Of a stretch of DNA of 64,000 nt, positions 36,229 to 41,062 are shown piece by piece (within the stretch, counting starts at the first letter, position 1; every line of letters starts with the position of its first letter). The notes beneath the pieces were generated by a model that saw nothing but the letters and a program-made list of their open reading frames with translations, was not told where the DNA came from and did not search any database. A program made the translations under genes and the position numbers. The DNA comes from Berghia stephanieae (taxonomy: Eukaryota; Mollusca; Gastropoda; Nudibranchia; Aeolidiidae). Location: positions 3,155,251 through 3,219,250 of the forward strand of contig CM067450.1 in assembly GCA_034508935.3 (NCBI GenBank). The letters are read 5' to 3'.

Positions 36229-36530
36229 TACTATTACCACTTCTACTACTACTTCTACTACTGCTACTGCTACTACTACTACTACTACAACTACCACATC
36301 CACTAATAATACTGTTACCACTAGTACTAGTACTGTTACTACAGTGCCAATACTACTCACACCACTATTATGTATTTGTTATTTTTCTACCAGACCGCAG
36401 ATTTTCACAGTTTGTGACTGGCCACAACAACCGTCTCCTCTCTGGCTTTATCAATTTGGTCCTGGAGCACCACAGAGACAAAAGGGATTGTGGGATGGGA
36501 GCAGAGGAGGAAGAGAAGGACGGGCTTTAA
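7648..36530 (+). CDS. CMTR2: CMTR2-like cap-specific mRNA 2'-O-methyltransferase 2 (13 coding exons)
   Basis: The family methylates the 2'-O of the second transcribed nucleotide of capped RNA, forming cap 2 from SAM. Exons: 7648-7858, 9275-9434, 10596-10753, 12789-13012, 14173-14370, 15814-15934, 17180-17436, 18911 (or 18870)-19090, 21505-21648, 23086-25134, 26319-26417, 27630-27818, 36394-36530. All are GT-AG and phases chain, except one base in exon 12. Hallmarks are [13 protein letters not shown], the SAM-site [34 protein letters not shown] with the catalytic Asp, [10 protein letters not shown] with the catalytic Lys, and the C-terminal [12 protein letters not shown]. The predicted length of about 1375 residues against roughly 770 in vertebrates is due to exon 10. 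ATG 7648 follows short upstream frames; the start is provisional. Exon 12 needs one base at a G-run. Confidence 0.93.
8968..9210. mobile_element. TTAA-flanked MITE, copy 1
   Basis: The ends TTAACTCACTCAACCCTA and the reverse complement bound 243 bp in CMTR2 intron 1. Copies lie at 27305-27541 and 52992-53218. TTAA at both edges fits a piggyBac-type target site, but no transposase is present. Confidence 0.8.
9275..9434 (+). CDS. CMTR2: CMTR2 exon 2
   Basis: The acceptor TGTCCAG ends at 9274 and the donor CAG|GTAAGA follows 9434. It encodes [13 protein letters not shown]...[22 protein letters not shown], matching the helical lead-in to the methyltransferase fold. Phase 1 in and phase 2 out agree with its neighbours. 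Confidence 0.88.
9597..10036 (+). repeat. dispersed repeat E with a 3' hairpin, copy 1
   Basis: From TCCCATTGGAAAACCCTGTC to the end it matches 49566-50398 in the same orientation. The 3' part folds back: TCTTTCATTTCTTTG near 9910 pairs with CAAAGAAATGAAAGA near 10030. It has no coding capacity. Confidence 0.75.
10155..10430 (+). mobile_element. SINE family B
   Basis: Complete order: CTCTGTGGTCCTGTGGTATG head, body, and ATATTGCACAATATAAAAG tail. It lies in CMTR2 intron 2. Confidence 0.8.
10596..10753 (+). CDS. CMTR2: CMTR2 exon 3, SAM-binding motif
   Basis: Acceptor CTCCTCCAG|ATC, donor ACAG|GTCAAA. It encodes [17 protein letters not shown] and [19 protein letters not shown], the most conserved stretch of the family and its SAM pocket. 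Phases are 2 in and 1 out. Confidence 0.95.
10800..11030 (+). mobile_element. SINE family C without head
   Basis: Carries the body from GGGTGCAGTCAAGATTTTTT through the GATAGCAAGCAATTGCTATT palindrome-like motif to TCCATGGGCTGAATGGCTCT. The tRNA-like head is absent. Confidence 0.75.
11262..11762 (+). mobile_element. SINE-like retroposon family A
   Basis: Runs from GTGGCCCATTGTGGGCAGGG through GAGATTACTTGGTTTTGTCC and TGGTGCTGATATGA to an AAACAAACAAAC tail. This roughly 520-bp family recurs at least twelve times in the window. The copy at 51512-52035 shows its true ends and a 13-bp target duplication. Confidence 0.8.
12352..12655 (-). mobile_element. SINE family B
   Basis: Antisense, complete copy in CMTR2 intron 3, from GAGCTTTTATATAGCGC to the tRNA-like head next to 12652. 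Confidence 0.85.
12789..13012 (+). CDS. CMTR2: CMTR2 exon 4
   Basis: Acceptor CATCCAG|GC, donor CTG|GTAAGT. It encodes [19 protein letters not shown] and ADDRLI...[13 protein letters not shown], closely matching the family's WSWVANTLNPYHEAN and HWWYFGPDNTGDI. Phases are 1 in and 0 out. Confidence 0.95.
13196..13480 (-). mobile_element. SINE family B
   Basis: Antisense copy in intron 4 with a slightly diverged tail and a complete head (GGTTATGTGGTCTTGTGG on the minus strand). Confidence 0.8.
13598..13805 (+). mobile_element. SINE family D
   Basis: GGCAGCGTGGCTCAGTGGTA head, TACAGAGTTCAATTAC box B-like region and GGATGAATAAAGGGGATTTT tail. Confidence 0.8.
13855..14155 (+). mobile_element. SINE family B
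   Basis: Complete sense copy directly upstream of the exon 5 acceptor. Its tail ends about 20 bp before that acceptor, so it may contribute to the polypyrimidine environment. Confidence 0.85.
14173..14370 (+). CDS. CMTR2: CMTR2 exon 5, catalytic exon
   Basis: Acceptor TTTATTTCAG|GTG, donor GAAAAG|GTAAAG, phase 0 both sides. It carries [17 protein letters not shown] (catalytic Asp) and [14 protein letters not shown] (catalytic Lys), followed by [14 protein letters not shown]. Confidence 0.96.
14826..14930 (-). mobile_element. SINE family C, head only
   Basis: The minus strand reads GGGGATCCAGATAGCTCAGT, then GGTAGAGTACTCGCTTCACA and a GAGATCGATCCCACG box B. It is a 5' fragment. Confidence 0.7.
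15025..15106. repeat. (TTA)n microsatellite
   Basis: About 25 TTA/ATT units in CMTR2 intron 5. Confidence 0.95.
15107..15813. other. intron 5 remainder, nothing recognised
   Basis: AT-rich intronic DNA with T-rich runs near 15520-15560 and 15730-15770. No repeat family seen elsewhere in the window is present. Confidence 0.5.
15814..15934 (+). CDS. CMTR2: CMTR2 exon 6
   Basis: Acceptor GGAAG|GTGAACACG, donor AGAG|GTAAGT. It encodes [20 protein letters not shown], a direct match to the family's FKPATSKAGNSEVYVVC. The exon is only 40 codons long. Phases are 0 in and 1 out. Confidence 0.92.
16020..16404. other. unassigned intronic repeat-like segment
   Basis: A minus-strand frame of about 100 residues lies here ([29 protein letters not shown]). 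The [10 protein letters not shown] end resembles the C-terminal tail of non-LTR reverse transcriptase ORFs. It is too short to assign firmly, so a LINE remnant is only possible. Confidence 0.4.
16405..16892 (+). mobile_element. SINE-like retroposon family A
   Basis: From GTGGGGTTCCTGGCCTCCCA to the AAAGCAAACAAACAAT tail, in CMTR2 intron 6. Confidence 0.85.
16951..17150 (-). mobile_element. repeat family H
   Basis: A single roughly 200-bp unit bounded by TAGATAGTATGCGCTTAG and ACGTCATCTTTGTTCTATC, ending about 30 bp before the exon 7 acceptor. Confidence 0.75.
17180..17436 (+). CDS. CMTR2: CMTR2 exon 7
   Basis: Acceptor TTTTCTCCCAG|AT, donor AAAGAG|GTAAAC. It encodes [19 protein letters not shown] through [14 protein letters not shown], aligning with the family's LKRHEECCVFFHKYQ and RDCAIQYFMQKF region. 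Phases are 1 in and 0 out. Confidence 0.92.
17455..17610 (+). mobile_element. SINE family B, 3'-truncated
   Basis: Head (GCGGATATGTGGTCTAGTGG) and first part of the body only. It starts 18 bp after the exon 7 donor. Confidence 0.75.
17828..18312 (+). mobile_element. SINE-like retroposon family A
   Basis: Starts TTGGGGATCCTGACCTCCCA. The last bases of the usual 3' tail are missing after TACTGGTGCTGATAT. Confidence 0.8.
18380..18432 (-). mobile_element. tRNA-like SINE head fragment (family C type)
   Basis: The minus strand reads GATAGCTCAGTTGGTAGAGC, then ACTCACTTTACAACGAGACC. It is an isolated head fragment. Confidence 0.55.
18455..18765 (+). mobile_element. SINE family B, diverged
   Basis: GGCTGTGTGGTCTTGCGGTA head through the GTGGATATTGAACTG tail. 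It is more diverged than most copies. Confidence 0.75.
18870..19090 (+). CDS. CMTR2: CMTR2 exon 8 (acceptor uncertain)
   Basis: The 3' part encodes [20 protein letters not shown], which matches the family's RTYNERKMLEALSWKDKV block. It ends in phase 0 at TCG|GTGTAT. The strong acceptor TTTTTTTAG (exon from 18870) opens in another frame, whereas the weaker GGAAG at 18909-18910 (exon from 18911) keeps phase 0 without any change. Either the weak acceptor is used, or one base is missing in a short A-run near 18911. Confidence 0.75.
19250..19450 (+). mobile_element. possible Penelope-like or LINE 3' fragment
   Basis: A (TA)n stretch precedes a duplicated ACACACAGTCCTGACGAT phrase and GGCTGAAAAGGCCTAAAAAC, then ATCGATGTAGACTGAC. 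The 'CTGA-GA ... GGC/GCC ... AAAAC' layout is reminiscent of the short motif in Penelope-like element ends. The assignment is weak. Confidence 0.25.
19690..19850 (-). mobile_element. tRNA-derived SINE family E
   Basis: The minus strand reads GCCTCTGTGGTGTAATGATA, then a GGTTCGATCCCCAGTC box B and the TGATTTTTTGTGATAG body, matching 4883-5035. Confidence 0.8.
19851..20454. other. intron 8 sequence, nothing recognised
   Basis: Unremarkable AT-rich sequence. The 81-residue plus frame at 20139 shows no domain and is likely chance. Confidence 0.5.
20455..21060 (+). mobile_element. SINE E head joined to retroposon family A
   Basis: A tRNA-like head (CCTCCGTGGTGTCATGG, GGTCTGAGGATCGATCCC) runs directly into CTGGGTGATGTTCCCGACCT and a full family A body with a CAAGTGCTGTAAAACC tail. 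Other A copies start at CTGGGTGGGG without a head, so this is more likely an adjacent insertion than the ancestral structure. Confidence 0.7.
21177..21262. repeat. short repeat next to a TTAC tract (copy 1)
   Basis: (CTTA)n followed by TCCGAACCAGCGACCACCTG through CGGTCTTGTGCCATGACGT. The same roughly 75 bp recurs almost unchanged at 37548-37615. It is probably the end of a SINE with a simple tail. Confidence 0.6.
21505..21648 (+). CDS. CMTR2: CMTR2 exon 9
   Basis: Acceptor CTCTTCAG|AGT, donor TCCCAA|GTAAGA, 48 codons, phase 0 both sides. It encodes [18 protein letters not shown] and [19 protein letters not shown], aligning with the family's HLWHILEGKKLPKVKCS block. Confidence 0.85.
21818..21893. 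repeat. 76-bp hairpin
   Basis: GATGGCCCGTTGATCAAACC at the left pairs with GGTTTGATCAACAGGCCATC at the right across a loop of about 20 bp. It is a short foldback, probably a MITE relic. Confidence 0.75.
21894..22349. other. AT-rich intron 9 sequence
   Basis: A-rich runs near 22195-22270. I see no gene or known repeat. Confidence 0.5.
22350..22420 (+). mobile_element. retroposon family A, 3' end fragment
   Basis: TTTTTACTGGCGCTGATATG through CACCGTGAAACCC to the CTTAAAAACAAACAAAT tail only. Confidence 0.75.
22780..23035 (+). mobile_element. tRNA-derived SINE family C, complete
   Basis: GGGTCCCAATAGCTCAGTTG head, GACCGAGATCGATCCC box B, CAAGCAATTGCTATT motif and GGCTCCATGGGCC tail. It ends about 50 bp before the exon 10 acceptor. 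Confidence 0.85.
23086..25134 (+). CDS. CMTR2: CMTR2 exon 10, giant low-complexity exon (683 codons)
   Basis: Acceptor CATCTTCCAG|TAT, donor CTCGAG|GTAGGT, phase 0 both ends. It opens with a helical stretch ([20 protein letters not shown]), then Gln/His-rich tracts to about 23450 and a Ser/Pro-rich region with three roughly 40-residue repeats (23878-24252). A 24-copy NNGSRGE repeat (24307-24811) follows. The exon closes with family-like sequence ([15 protein letters not shown]) that runs straight into exon 11. The frame stays open through every repeat, which argues for translation. The insertion lies in the C-terminal, degenerate methyltransferase-like half and should leave the catalytic domain untouched. 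Confidence 0.85.
23878..24252 (+). repeat. three in-frame ~40-residue coding repeats
   Basis: [20 protein letters not shown] recurs three times, each followed by PQR/PR, a SPSTENESF-type segment and SSPQ. Units are multiples of three, so the CMTR2 frame is preserved. Confidence 0.9.
24307..24811 (+). repeat. 21-bp coding minisatellite, 24 copies
   Basis: The unit AACAATGGAAGTCGTGGTGA(A) encodes NNGSRGE. Units 2, 11, 22 and 24 carry GAC for GAA (NNGSRGD). Because 21 is a multiple of three, several other frames are also open; they are shadows. The pattern of D units suggests block duplication. Confidence 0.95.
25155..25624. mobile_element. (ATATA)n then an antisense SINE/L2-tail-like repeat
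   Basis: ATATA units (about 25170-25222) abut TTTATATAGCGCCTAGTTCC and GGCGCTTTACA, which read backwards look like an L2-type tail. GGAGTTCCACAGTCGGGGGG then resembles a SINE core found in many animals. Family assignment is from memory and tentative. Confidence 0.45.
25625..25780 (+). pseudogene. degenerate partial copy of CMTR2 exon 10 inside intron 10
   Basis: The sequence parallels 23461-23620: shared blocks include CCCTCACAATT, AATTCAAAATTCAATTCTCC and TTTAGCA(C/G)AAAAAT, in the same order and orientation. It lacks splice signals, is diverged and is cut off by a SINE. It looks like the relic of a tandem duplication of the Ser-rich coding region. Confidence 0.7.
25775..25950 (+). mobile_element. 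SINE family C, partial
   Basis: Starts within the head (GGTAATGGTAGAGCTCTCGC) and ends after AACATGCAATTGCTT. Confidence 0.7.
26319..26417 (+). CDS. CMTR2: CMTR2 exon 11
   Basis: Acceptor ACCCCCAG|AGG, donor CAGGAT|GTAAGT, 33 codons, phase 0 both sides. It encodes [20 protein letters not shown] then [13 protein letters not shown], matching the family's [20 protein letters not shown]. Confidence 0.93.
26504..26915 (+). mobile_element. retroposon family F with 13-bp target duplication
   Basis: Flanked by ACGTGCTGTATAA on both sides (26491-26503 and 26916-26928). The 5' 78 bp (GCGGGTGGTTGGATGGGAGC onward) is tandemly duplicated inside the element. The 3' end is AAGCAACAAACAAACAAAAA. Copies: 42153-42498 and 49717-50055. 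Confidence 0.9.
26955..27235 (+). mobile_element. SINE family C, complete
   Basis: GAGTCCCAATAGCTCAGCTG head through the GGCTCCATGAGTCC tail in CMTR2 intron 11. Confidence 0.8.
27305..27541. mobile_element. TTAA-flanked MITE, copy 2
   Basis: Inverted relative to copy 1. The ends TTAACTCACTCAATCCTA and TAGGGTTAAGTGAGTTAA bound 237 bp. Confidence 0.8.
27630..27818 (+). CDS. CMTR2: CMTR2 exon 12 (one-base frame discrepancy)
   Basis: Acceptor CTTTACTAG|ATC, donor AATG|GTAAGT. The 5' part encodes [20 protein letters not shown] and [15 protein letters not shown], matching the family. The 3' part matches in the next frame ([15 protein letters not shown]), which alone gives the phase required by exon 13. 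The switch falls at the G-run 27749-27753, where one extra G would make the exon continuous. Confidence 0.85.
27840..28020. repeat. (CT)n microsatellite
   Basis: About 180 bp of nearly pure CT starting 20 bp after the exon 12 donor. The Ser/Leu frames are shadows. Confidence 0.95.
28225..28555. mobile_element. inverted SINE B pair sharing one core
   Basis: An antisense 3' fragment (GAGCTTTTATATAGCGCAAT to about 28310) runs directly into a sense copy lacking its head (GCGCATAGTTGAGTCCTTGG to the tail at 28550). The result is a foldback of two tails. Confidence 0.75.
28556..29226. other. intron 12 sequence before the P element
   Basis: AT-rich, with an AAT/AAC/ACT microsatellite at 28800-28900. 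I see no gene. Confidence 0.5.
29430..29699 (+). promoter_or_regulatory. putative P-element promoter and noncoding exon 1
   Basis: A relatively GC-rich, non-repetitive patch with ATGGATATAAAGACGTC ends at CCAAACAAAG|GTGAGTTTT (donor after 29699). The next good acceptor is CCCCACAG at 31269-31276, 25-30 bp before the transposase ATG. Inferred, with no transcript evidence. Confidence 0.45.
29869..30086. mobile_element. fold-back MITE, 34-bp arms, inside the P element
   Basis: CTTCCGAAAGCTCCTACATC at the left is matched by GATGTAGGAGCTTTCGGAAG at the right. Inner blocks (CCTACTAGAACA, TTCCCCAT) also mirror. The middle is AT- and C-rich and noncoding. Confidence 0.85.
30272..30395. repeat. (TTA)n microsatellite
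   Basis: About 40 TTA/ATT units with one GGG interruption. Confidence 0.95.
30637..30958 (+). mobile_element. SINE family B
   Basis: Complete copy with a partly duplicated head (CTATGTGGTCTAGTGG, then CTATGTGGTCGAGAGG) inside the P-element intron. Confidence 0.8.
31304..34141 (+). CDS. THAP-domain P-element transposase (THAP9-like)
   Basis: Cut-and-paste transposase. The N-terminus is a C2CH THAP finger: CCVPGC near residue 5, [10 protein letters not shown], then CEKHF, with an [12 protein letters not shown] box in place of AVPTIF. The RNase H-like core has [11 protein letters not shown] (about 32378-32410, likely first Asp), [13 protein letters not shown] (about 32630) and [13 protein letters not shown] (about 32748), a P-family hallmark. 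The C-terminus has [15 protein letters not shown] (about 33397), probably with the catalytic Glu. Total of about 940 residues, near THAP9's 903. The frame changes twice, at T-runs near 31702 and 33270; one T more at the first and one fewer at the second would make it continuous. No other stops were seen, so the copy is young or the breaks are sequence error. Confidence 0.88.
34160..34690 (+). mobile_element. retroposon family A
   Basis: Inserted about 20 bp after the transposase stop, from TTCCTGACCTCACATAGTGG to CTTAAAAACAAAAACAAAAA. Confidence 0.85.
34965..35545 (+). mobile_element. retroposon family G, relative of A and F
   Basis: The start GCGGATGGTTGGCGGGGCC resembles family F. The end (GAGCACTTATATGACCTTAG, AATAACCCACATAAAAG) resembles the A tail layout. 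A CT microsatellite lies at 35190-35209. Single copy in the window, so limits are approximate. Confidence 0.5.
36158..36330. repeat. (TAC)n microsatellite
   Basis: About 50 TAC/CTA units with interruptions, ending about 60 bp before the CMTR2 exon 13 acceptor. The poly-Thr, Tyr and Leu frames are shadows. Confidence 0.95.
36394..36530 (+). CDS. CMTR2: CMTR2 exon 13, terminal coding exon
   Basis: Acceptor TTTTCTACCAG|AC, entered in phase 1. It encodes [20 protein letters not shown] then [11 protein letters not shown], matching the family's C-terminal GALLDFLWDLNAAIAKRH block. A divergent acidic tail [10 protein letters not shown] ends at TAA 36528-36530. That tail is itself the first unit of the following minisatellite. 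Confidence 0.9.
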
Positions 36531-37362
36531 GCCTAGTGATCTTTGAAGGATTGAAACAAATGAAGGAAAGAGGGATGGGCTTTAATTAAAGATCTGTGTA
36601 GGATTGGAGCAGAGGAGGAGTAGGAGGAGAGGGATGGGCGCCATTTTTAGTGATTCTGTGGAGGGTTGTTGTGGAGAAAGAGAAGAGAGATGGGCTTAAA
36701 CCCAGAGATGTTTGTAGGTATAGAGCAGTGGAGGAGGAGAGAATTGGGCTTTATACCAGTGATGTTTGTAGGTATAGAGCAGTGGAGGAGGAGAGGGATG
36801 GGCTTAAACCCAGAGATGTTTGTAGGTATAGAGCAGTGGAGGAAGAGAGGAATGGGCTTAAACCCAGAGATGTTTGTAGGTATAGAGCAGTGGAGGAGAG
36901 GGATGGGCTTTAACCCGGAGATGTTTGTAGGTATAGAGCAGTGGAGAAGGAGATGAATGGGCTTAAACCCAGAGATGTTTGTAGGTATAGAGCAGTGGAG
37001 GAGGAGATGAATGGGCTTTAACCCGGAGATGTTTGTAGGTATAGAACAGTTGAGGAGGAGAAGAGGGATGGGCTTTAACCCGGAGATGTTTGTAGGTATA
37101 GAGCAGTGGAGGAGGAGAGGAATGGGCTTAAACCCAGAGATGTTTGTAGGTATAGAGCAGTGGAGGAGGAGATGAATGGGCTTTAACCCGGAGATGTTTG
37201 TAGGTATAGAACAGTTGAGGAGGAGAAGAGGGATGGGCTTTAACCCAGAGATGTTTGTAGGTATAGAGCAGTGGAGGAGGAGAGGAATGGACTTTAACCC
37301 AGAGATGTTTGTAGGTATAGAGCAGTGGAGGAGGAGAGGAATGGGCTTTAACCGATGTGTAG
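36480..37362 (+). repeat. 54-bp minisatellite spanning the CMTR2 stop codon and 3' UTR
   Basis: At least 12 good copies of a unit containing GATGTTTGTAGGTATAG, spaced 51, 54 or 57 bp, plus degenerate copies leading back to the stop codon. Each unit contains GATGGGCTT(T/A)AA, the counterpart of the last coding bases GACGGGCTTTAA. Spacing is always a multiple of three and most units read as an open 18-residue repeat (CRYRAVEEERDGLKPRDV). Confidence 0.92.
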
Positions 37363-37547
37363 GTACTTATTTACTGGTATGGTAACCCATTTTGCTATGG
37401 GCCTCATTAATGCAATGGAAATGCTCTTAAACCAACACAAAATATATTCCATTACAGAAATGTTAGAACAAGCTCATTTTTCTTTCCTCTTTGTTTTCAG
37501 ATCGCAAATATGGACACTTAAACTTTAGTCCTAGAGATCTCTTCCAG

Positions 37548-37617
37548 TCTTACTTACTTATCCGAACCAGCGACCACCTGAGCTCTAGCCCTTCGGTCTT
37601 GTGCCATGACGTGGAAT
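37548..37617. repeat. short repeat next to a TTAC tract (copy 2)
   Basis: TCTTACTTACTTATCCGAAC through GTGCCATGACGT, nearly identical to 21177-21262. Confidence 0.65.
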
Positions 37618-37867
37618 ATCTCTTCCAGTCAACTGAGAAGATTTTGGCCTCATTCTCTAATATGCAAAAATAGCTGTCTGTAGCAATGATAATACAGTCA
37701 ATATTAATTTGAGTAAACAACGACCAACAACGCTTGTTTGTCCCGTTCTTCCTTCACTACGCATCTCACTCCCATTTCCTAGTATACCATACCTACTTCC
37801 ATTTAGCTCACCACAATGTCTATTCATTTGTACATTTTTCAAGGAAAATTAAAGTATTTATAACTTA

Positions 37868-38092
37868 TGGGACAGCGTGGTTCAGCGGTACGGTCTTTGC
37901 TTCCTACCCAAAAGGTACCGAGTTCGATCACCCACCGCGCTCTGTGGCCTTGAGAAAGTCACCTTGCCCTAGCTCACTTTGCGGCACTGCACTGCAGCGG
38001 ATGCCTGGGTTATTCCAGTCTTCCGTTGGAATAGACCCTAAAGAAAAATTTCCCTATGGGAATTGGGGATGAATAAAGGGAATTTTATGGTT
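37868..38092 (+). mobile_element. SINE family D
   Basis: GGGACAGCGTGGTTCAGCGG head, TACCGAGTTCGATCACC box B, GATGAATAAAGGGAATTTT tail. Confidence 0.85.
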
Positions 38093-38154
38093 TTTAAATT
38101 TATTTTTATTATAATAAATTGTCAGTTATAGGGAATAGTGGAAAAAAAATTTTT

Positions 38155-38450
38155 TTAATTGAGCTTTTATATAGCGCAATATCCACTAAATGTGCTCAAA
38201 GCGCTTTACAAGGGGTCCCTGGTCAACAGCAACATTTAACATGTAGGACGGGGACATGACGCCTATTAGGCGATATTACAATTTTTCGGATAAAGACAAC
38301 GCTGTAAACGGCCAGGTACCTGAGTACGGTGAGAGAATGTGAGTAAAGAGCCTTTTCCAAGGACTCAACTATGCGCCGAGTGCGAGGCTCGAACCCAGGA
38401 CCTTCTGATCCGAAAGCGAGTGTCATACCACTAGACCACATAGCCGAATA
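38155..38450 (-). mobile_element. SINE family B
   Basis: Antisense complete copy. The box B region GGGTTCGAGCCTCGC is well preserved. Confidence 0.85.
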
Positions 38451-38655
38451 GTGGGGCGTCTTGTATTATGTATAGGTTTGGGCAAAGTGACACAGACATT
38501 TCATATCTAATTCTAACCACATTTTTATAGTGCTTTACCCGACATGTACTTATTTGCAGGTCTGATAACCTAAATTATTTTGGGGCTGATTGTTGTAATG
38601 AAACATTCTCAAACCAACACAAAATCTGGTACATTTTAACATCTTTAAAACGATT

Positions 38656-38658
38656 ATG

Positions 38659-38690
<32 letters not shown>

Positions 38691-39242
38691 CGTAGTAGAA
38701 GTGGTAGTAGTGGAAGTAGTAGCAGTAGTTGTAGTATTAGTCGTAGTATTAGTAGTAGTGGAAGTAGTAGTCATAGTAGAAGTGGTAGTAGTGGAAGTAG
38801 TCGCAGTAATAGTAGGAGTATTAGTCTTAGTATTAGTAGTAGTAGTGGAAGTAGTAGCAGCAGTAGTATTAGTAGTAGTCGTAGTATTAGTAGTAGTCGT
38901 AGTAGAAGTGGTAGTAGTAGTAGTATTGTCATAGTAGTAGTAGAAGTGGTAGTAGTAGTAGTATTAGTCATAGTAGTAGTAGAAGTGGTAGTAGTAGTAG
39001 TAGTAGTGGAAGTAGTATTCATAGTAGTAGTAGTCGTAGTAGTAGTGGAAGTAGTAGCAGTAGTAGTAGTAGTAGTGTAGTAGTGGAAGTAGTAGTCATA
39101 GTAGTAGTAGAAGTGGTAGTAGTGGAAGTAGTCCCAGTAATAGTAGGAGTATTAGTCTTAGTAGTAGTAGTAGTGGAAGTAGTAGCAGCAGTAGTAATAG
39201 TATTAGTCGTAGTAGTAGTAGAAGTGGTAGTAGATGCAATTG
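38656..39242. repeat. (TAG)n microsatellite, nearly 600 bp
   Basis: GTA/TAG units with interspersed GGAAGTAG, CAG and ATTAG variants. Internal blocks recur (compare 38770-38830 with 39085-39160), so the tract also grew by block duplication. Confidence 0.95.
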
Positions 39243-39329
39243 CATATAGTTGTCAGACCTGTAAATAAGTGCACCTTGGCCGTATCCCATATGCATAGAG
39301 TCAAAGGGAGAAAACCCCTACCGCCTGTC

Positions 39330-40110
39330 ACATAAGTATGCATCTCTTAAATGTCTGGGTGATTGGTTTATATTTTATTTTACAAATTTTATTTTTGTTT
39401 TGTTTTTTGTTTTATATATCAAAATCCCAAACCTGTTTGGATAGAAGACGTGATGTGACTGCTAGTATATTCTCCAATTGCCAGTGTTGATTTATCATTG
39501 TGACTTTTTGGGGGTCCCTATAGCTCGGTAGAGCACTTGCTTCACATGCAAAGGGACCAAGATCGATCCCAGGTGCAGTCGACATTTTTTCTACCCCCTT
39601 GTTCACCCAGCAGTGATTGGGTAGCTGGGTCTCTTAGATCTGGTGGAAATTACTTTGCGATAGACTAGTGTCCTATCCAAATGGTAGCAAGCAATTTCTA
39701 TTGTCCATTTCACACTATAGAAACCGTATAATACTCCGGCTCCATGGGCCGAATGGCTCCAAAGGACTCCTTTTTATTTTAAACTATGTGACCTTTTTTT
39801 TTTTGCTTTTGTTGTTGTTGTTGTTGTTGTAAAGATTTGTGATTGGAATGAATGGAATGTGATGATGAAATGGAAGTGATAAAACTGTGTTGATAGACAC
39901 TGTCATTCTTGTGTACATATCGTTTATTTACATGAATGTCACCATTGTCATTGTGTAACAACAGACAGAATAATGAATACATTCATGAAGTGACACCTTG
40001 AACAATAAACATGGATAAAAATAACAAATAAAATCTCTTTTTTGAGAATTTTTTTTTCTTCAGGGTCTGTCTTGGAAAATAAAAACCAGAGAGACAACCT
40101 AGCCCAGCAG
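39330..40110 (+). repeat. inverted duplication, left arm
   Basis: Unique-looking sequence (CTTAAATGTCTGGGTGATTG to CTTCAGGGTCTGTCTTGG) that recurs in inverse order and orientation at 51405-52410. Long shared blocks include ATGAATGTCACCATTGTCAT and GTGTACATATCGTTTATTTA. A family C SINE interrupts this arm. Confidence 0.85.
39505..39776 (+). mobile_element. SINE family C, complete
   Basis: GGGTCCCTATAGCTCGGTAG head to GGCTCCATGGGCCG tail. It is absent from the other inverted arm, so it inserted after the duplication. Confidence 0.85.
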
Positions 40111-40169
40111 CAGTGTAGTGTCGCATTGTGAATGTTTTTGGTTTTTTTGTGGGGGGGGGGGGGGGGGTT

Positions 40170-40692
40170 GTTGTTATTTAAGGGTTTTATGGCACTTGCA
40201 ACACATTAAGGTCATATCAGCGCCAATAACAAGGAAGAAAATGGGATAGTGAAAAGTTCAAGAATTACAATTAAAGCACCCAAGAAAAGGTAAGACAAAG
40301 GGGAATTGGTTCAAATAAGAAACAGGCGTAGATTCCAAGAGCACACTATCAAAATACTTAATTTGAGGTCACCTTAAAAGTCTCGCCCAGACAACCGCAT
40401 AAGATCCCGATAAGAGGAACACACTCAAGTGTTTACAAATAATATGTAAAAATATAAAATAACAAAGATGATTTTACAAGGAAAAATATATCATCTCCTA
40501 AATCTAAAACTGTACATTCGACTGTTTTCCTCCCAGCCAAGGACTCGGGGCCAGGGTGAGGACAAAACCAAGTAATCCCATTCCAAGATGAAGACAGAAA
40601 GCAAGTTGGAAAACAGATATATGATACAGGGGGAGAGCAGATGCAGTAAGTGCCTCCCTGCCCACTATGGGAGGTCAAGAACCCCACCCAGT
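40170..40692 (-). mobile_element. retroposon family A
   Basis: Antisense: GGGTTTTATGGCACTTGC (3' end) to GGGAGGTCAAGAACCCCACC (5' end). Preceded by a G-run at 40150-40167. Confidence 0.85.
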
Positions 40693-40754
40693 CACAATAT
40701 GAATAATAGGGGCTAAGTTTCTTGTTCAAGGAAAAAAATATAGATGCTGACATT

Positions 40755-41062
40755 AGCAGGGTGTGGCTCTATGGTCTTATGGTATAACGCTCACTTTTGG
40801 ACCACAAGGTCCAGGGTTTGAGACCTGCTCTAAGTGGCACATAGTTGAGTCCTTGAAAAAGGCTCTTTACTCACATTCTCTCACCGTACTCGGGTTAAAA
40901 TGAGTACCTGGCTGCTAATATTGTCTATCGGGGGAAAAAAATGTTTTTGTATCGTCTAACAAGAGTCATGTTTTGTCCTACATGTTGAATGTTGCTGTTG
41001 GCTTGGGACTCCTTGTAAAGTGTTTTCAGTACGTTTAGTCAATATATAAAAAACTTCCACAT
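40755..41062 (+). mobile_element. SINE family B, diverged
   Basis: GTGTGGCTCTATGGTCTTAT head through TACGTTTAGTCAATATATAA. Confidence 0.75.

Noticed and set aside
36008-36589. 193-residue Thr-rich + frame overlapping CMTR2 exon 13
   Set aside because: It is the TAC microsatellite in another frame running over the exon.
36650-37385. 18-residue repeat protein encoded by the 3' minisatellite
   Set aside because: No start context, splice link or conserved neighbour. Best explained as 3' UTR repeat derived from the CMTR2 terminus.
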